A stretch of DNA of 10,128 nucleotides, taken from the NCBI GenBank assembly GCA_003024985.2, contig PXIH01S0022979.1; one strand, written 5' to 3'. The notes beneath the pieces were generated by a model. That model did not search any database. It saw only the letters and a list, made by a program, of their open reading frames with translations, and was not told the DNA's origin. The translations under genes and the position numbers were made by a program. Below, one piece after another: positions 9,301 through 10,128 of the stretch (its first letter is position 1; every line of letters begins with the position of its first letter). The DNA comes from Euperipatoides rowelli (Eukaryota > Onychophora > Udeonychophora > Euonychophora > Peripatopsidae).

Positions 9301-10128
<828 letters not shown>

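Overview
This is an AT-rich, intron-dominated stretch of an animal nuclear genome. Three short exons on the minus strand, joined by GT-AG introns with matching phases, encode the end of the kinase domain and the AGC C-terminal tail of a Rho-associated coiled-coil kinase (ROCK/Rho kinase). Residues closely follow the vertebrate ROCK pattern but differ throughout. The introns carry invertebrate-like repeats, so an invertebrate metazoan is likely; I cannot name the taxon. The two N bases (2731 and 6993) suggest a draft assembly.

Layout, in gene order (right to left): partial upstream intron (9770-10128); exon A (9631-9769); 83-bp intron; exon B (9456-9547); a 7,607-bp intron (1849-9455); exon C (1689-1848); partial downstream intron (1-1688). 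Together the exons encode about 128 consecutive residues, from GDTPFYADS in the kinase C-lobe to the FIGFTY hydrophobic motif. No second gene was recognised.

Most of the interest lies in the repeats. At 674-1069 there is a short hAT-like non-autonomous element with near-matching 8-bp target duplications. From 6056 to 9046 the large intron holds a stack of elements: an array of seven-plus C-rich ~110-137-bp monomers behind a short CCGG-type head; a 126-bp hAT end fragment; and an inverted-repeat-bounded segment (7142-9046) that has a 1,144-bp hAT-like element (7344-8487) nested in it, also with near-matching 8-bp target duplications. The 126-bp fragment duplicates the 5' end of the nested hAT, including its target sequence, and its left edge is exactly an N. 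A second copy of the head-plus-monomer element starts at 9915 and runs off the window, in the upstream intron of the same gene.

The remaining 1849-5393 and 9197-9455 look like ordinary AT-rich intron with homopolymer runs. No complete transposase, RNA gene, CRISPR array or new multi-gene system could be supported.
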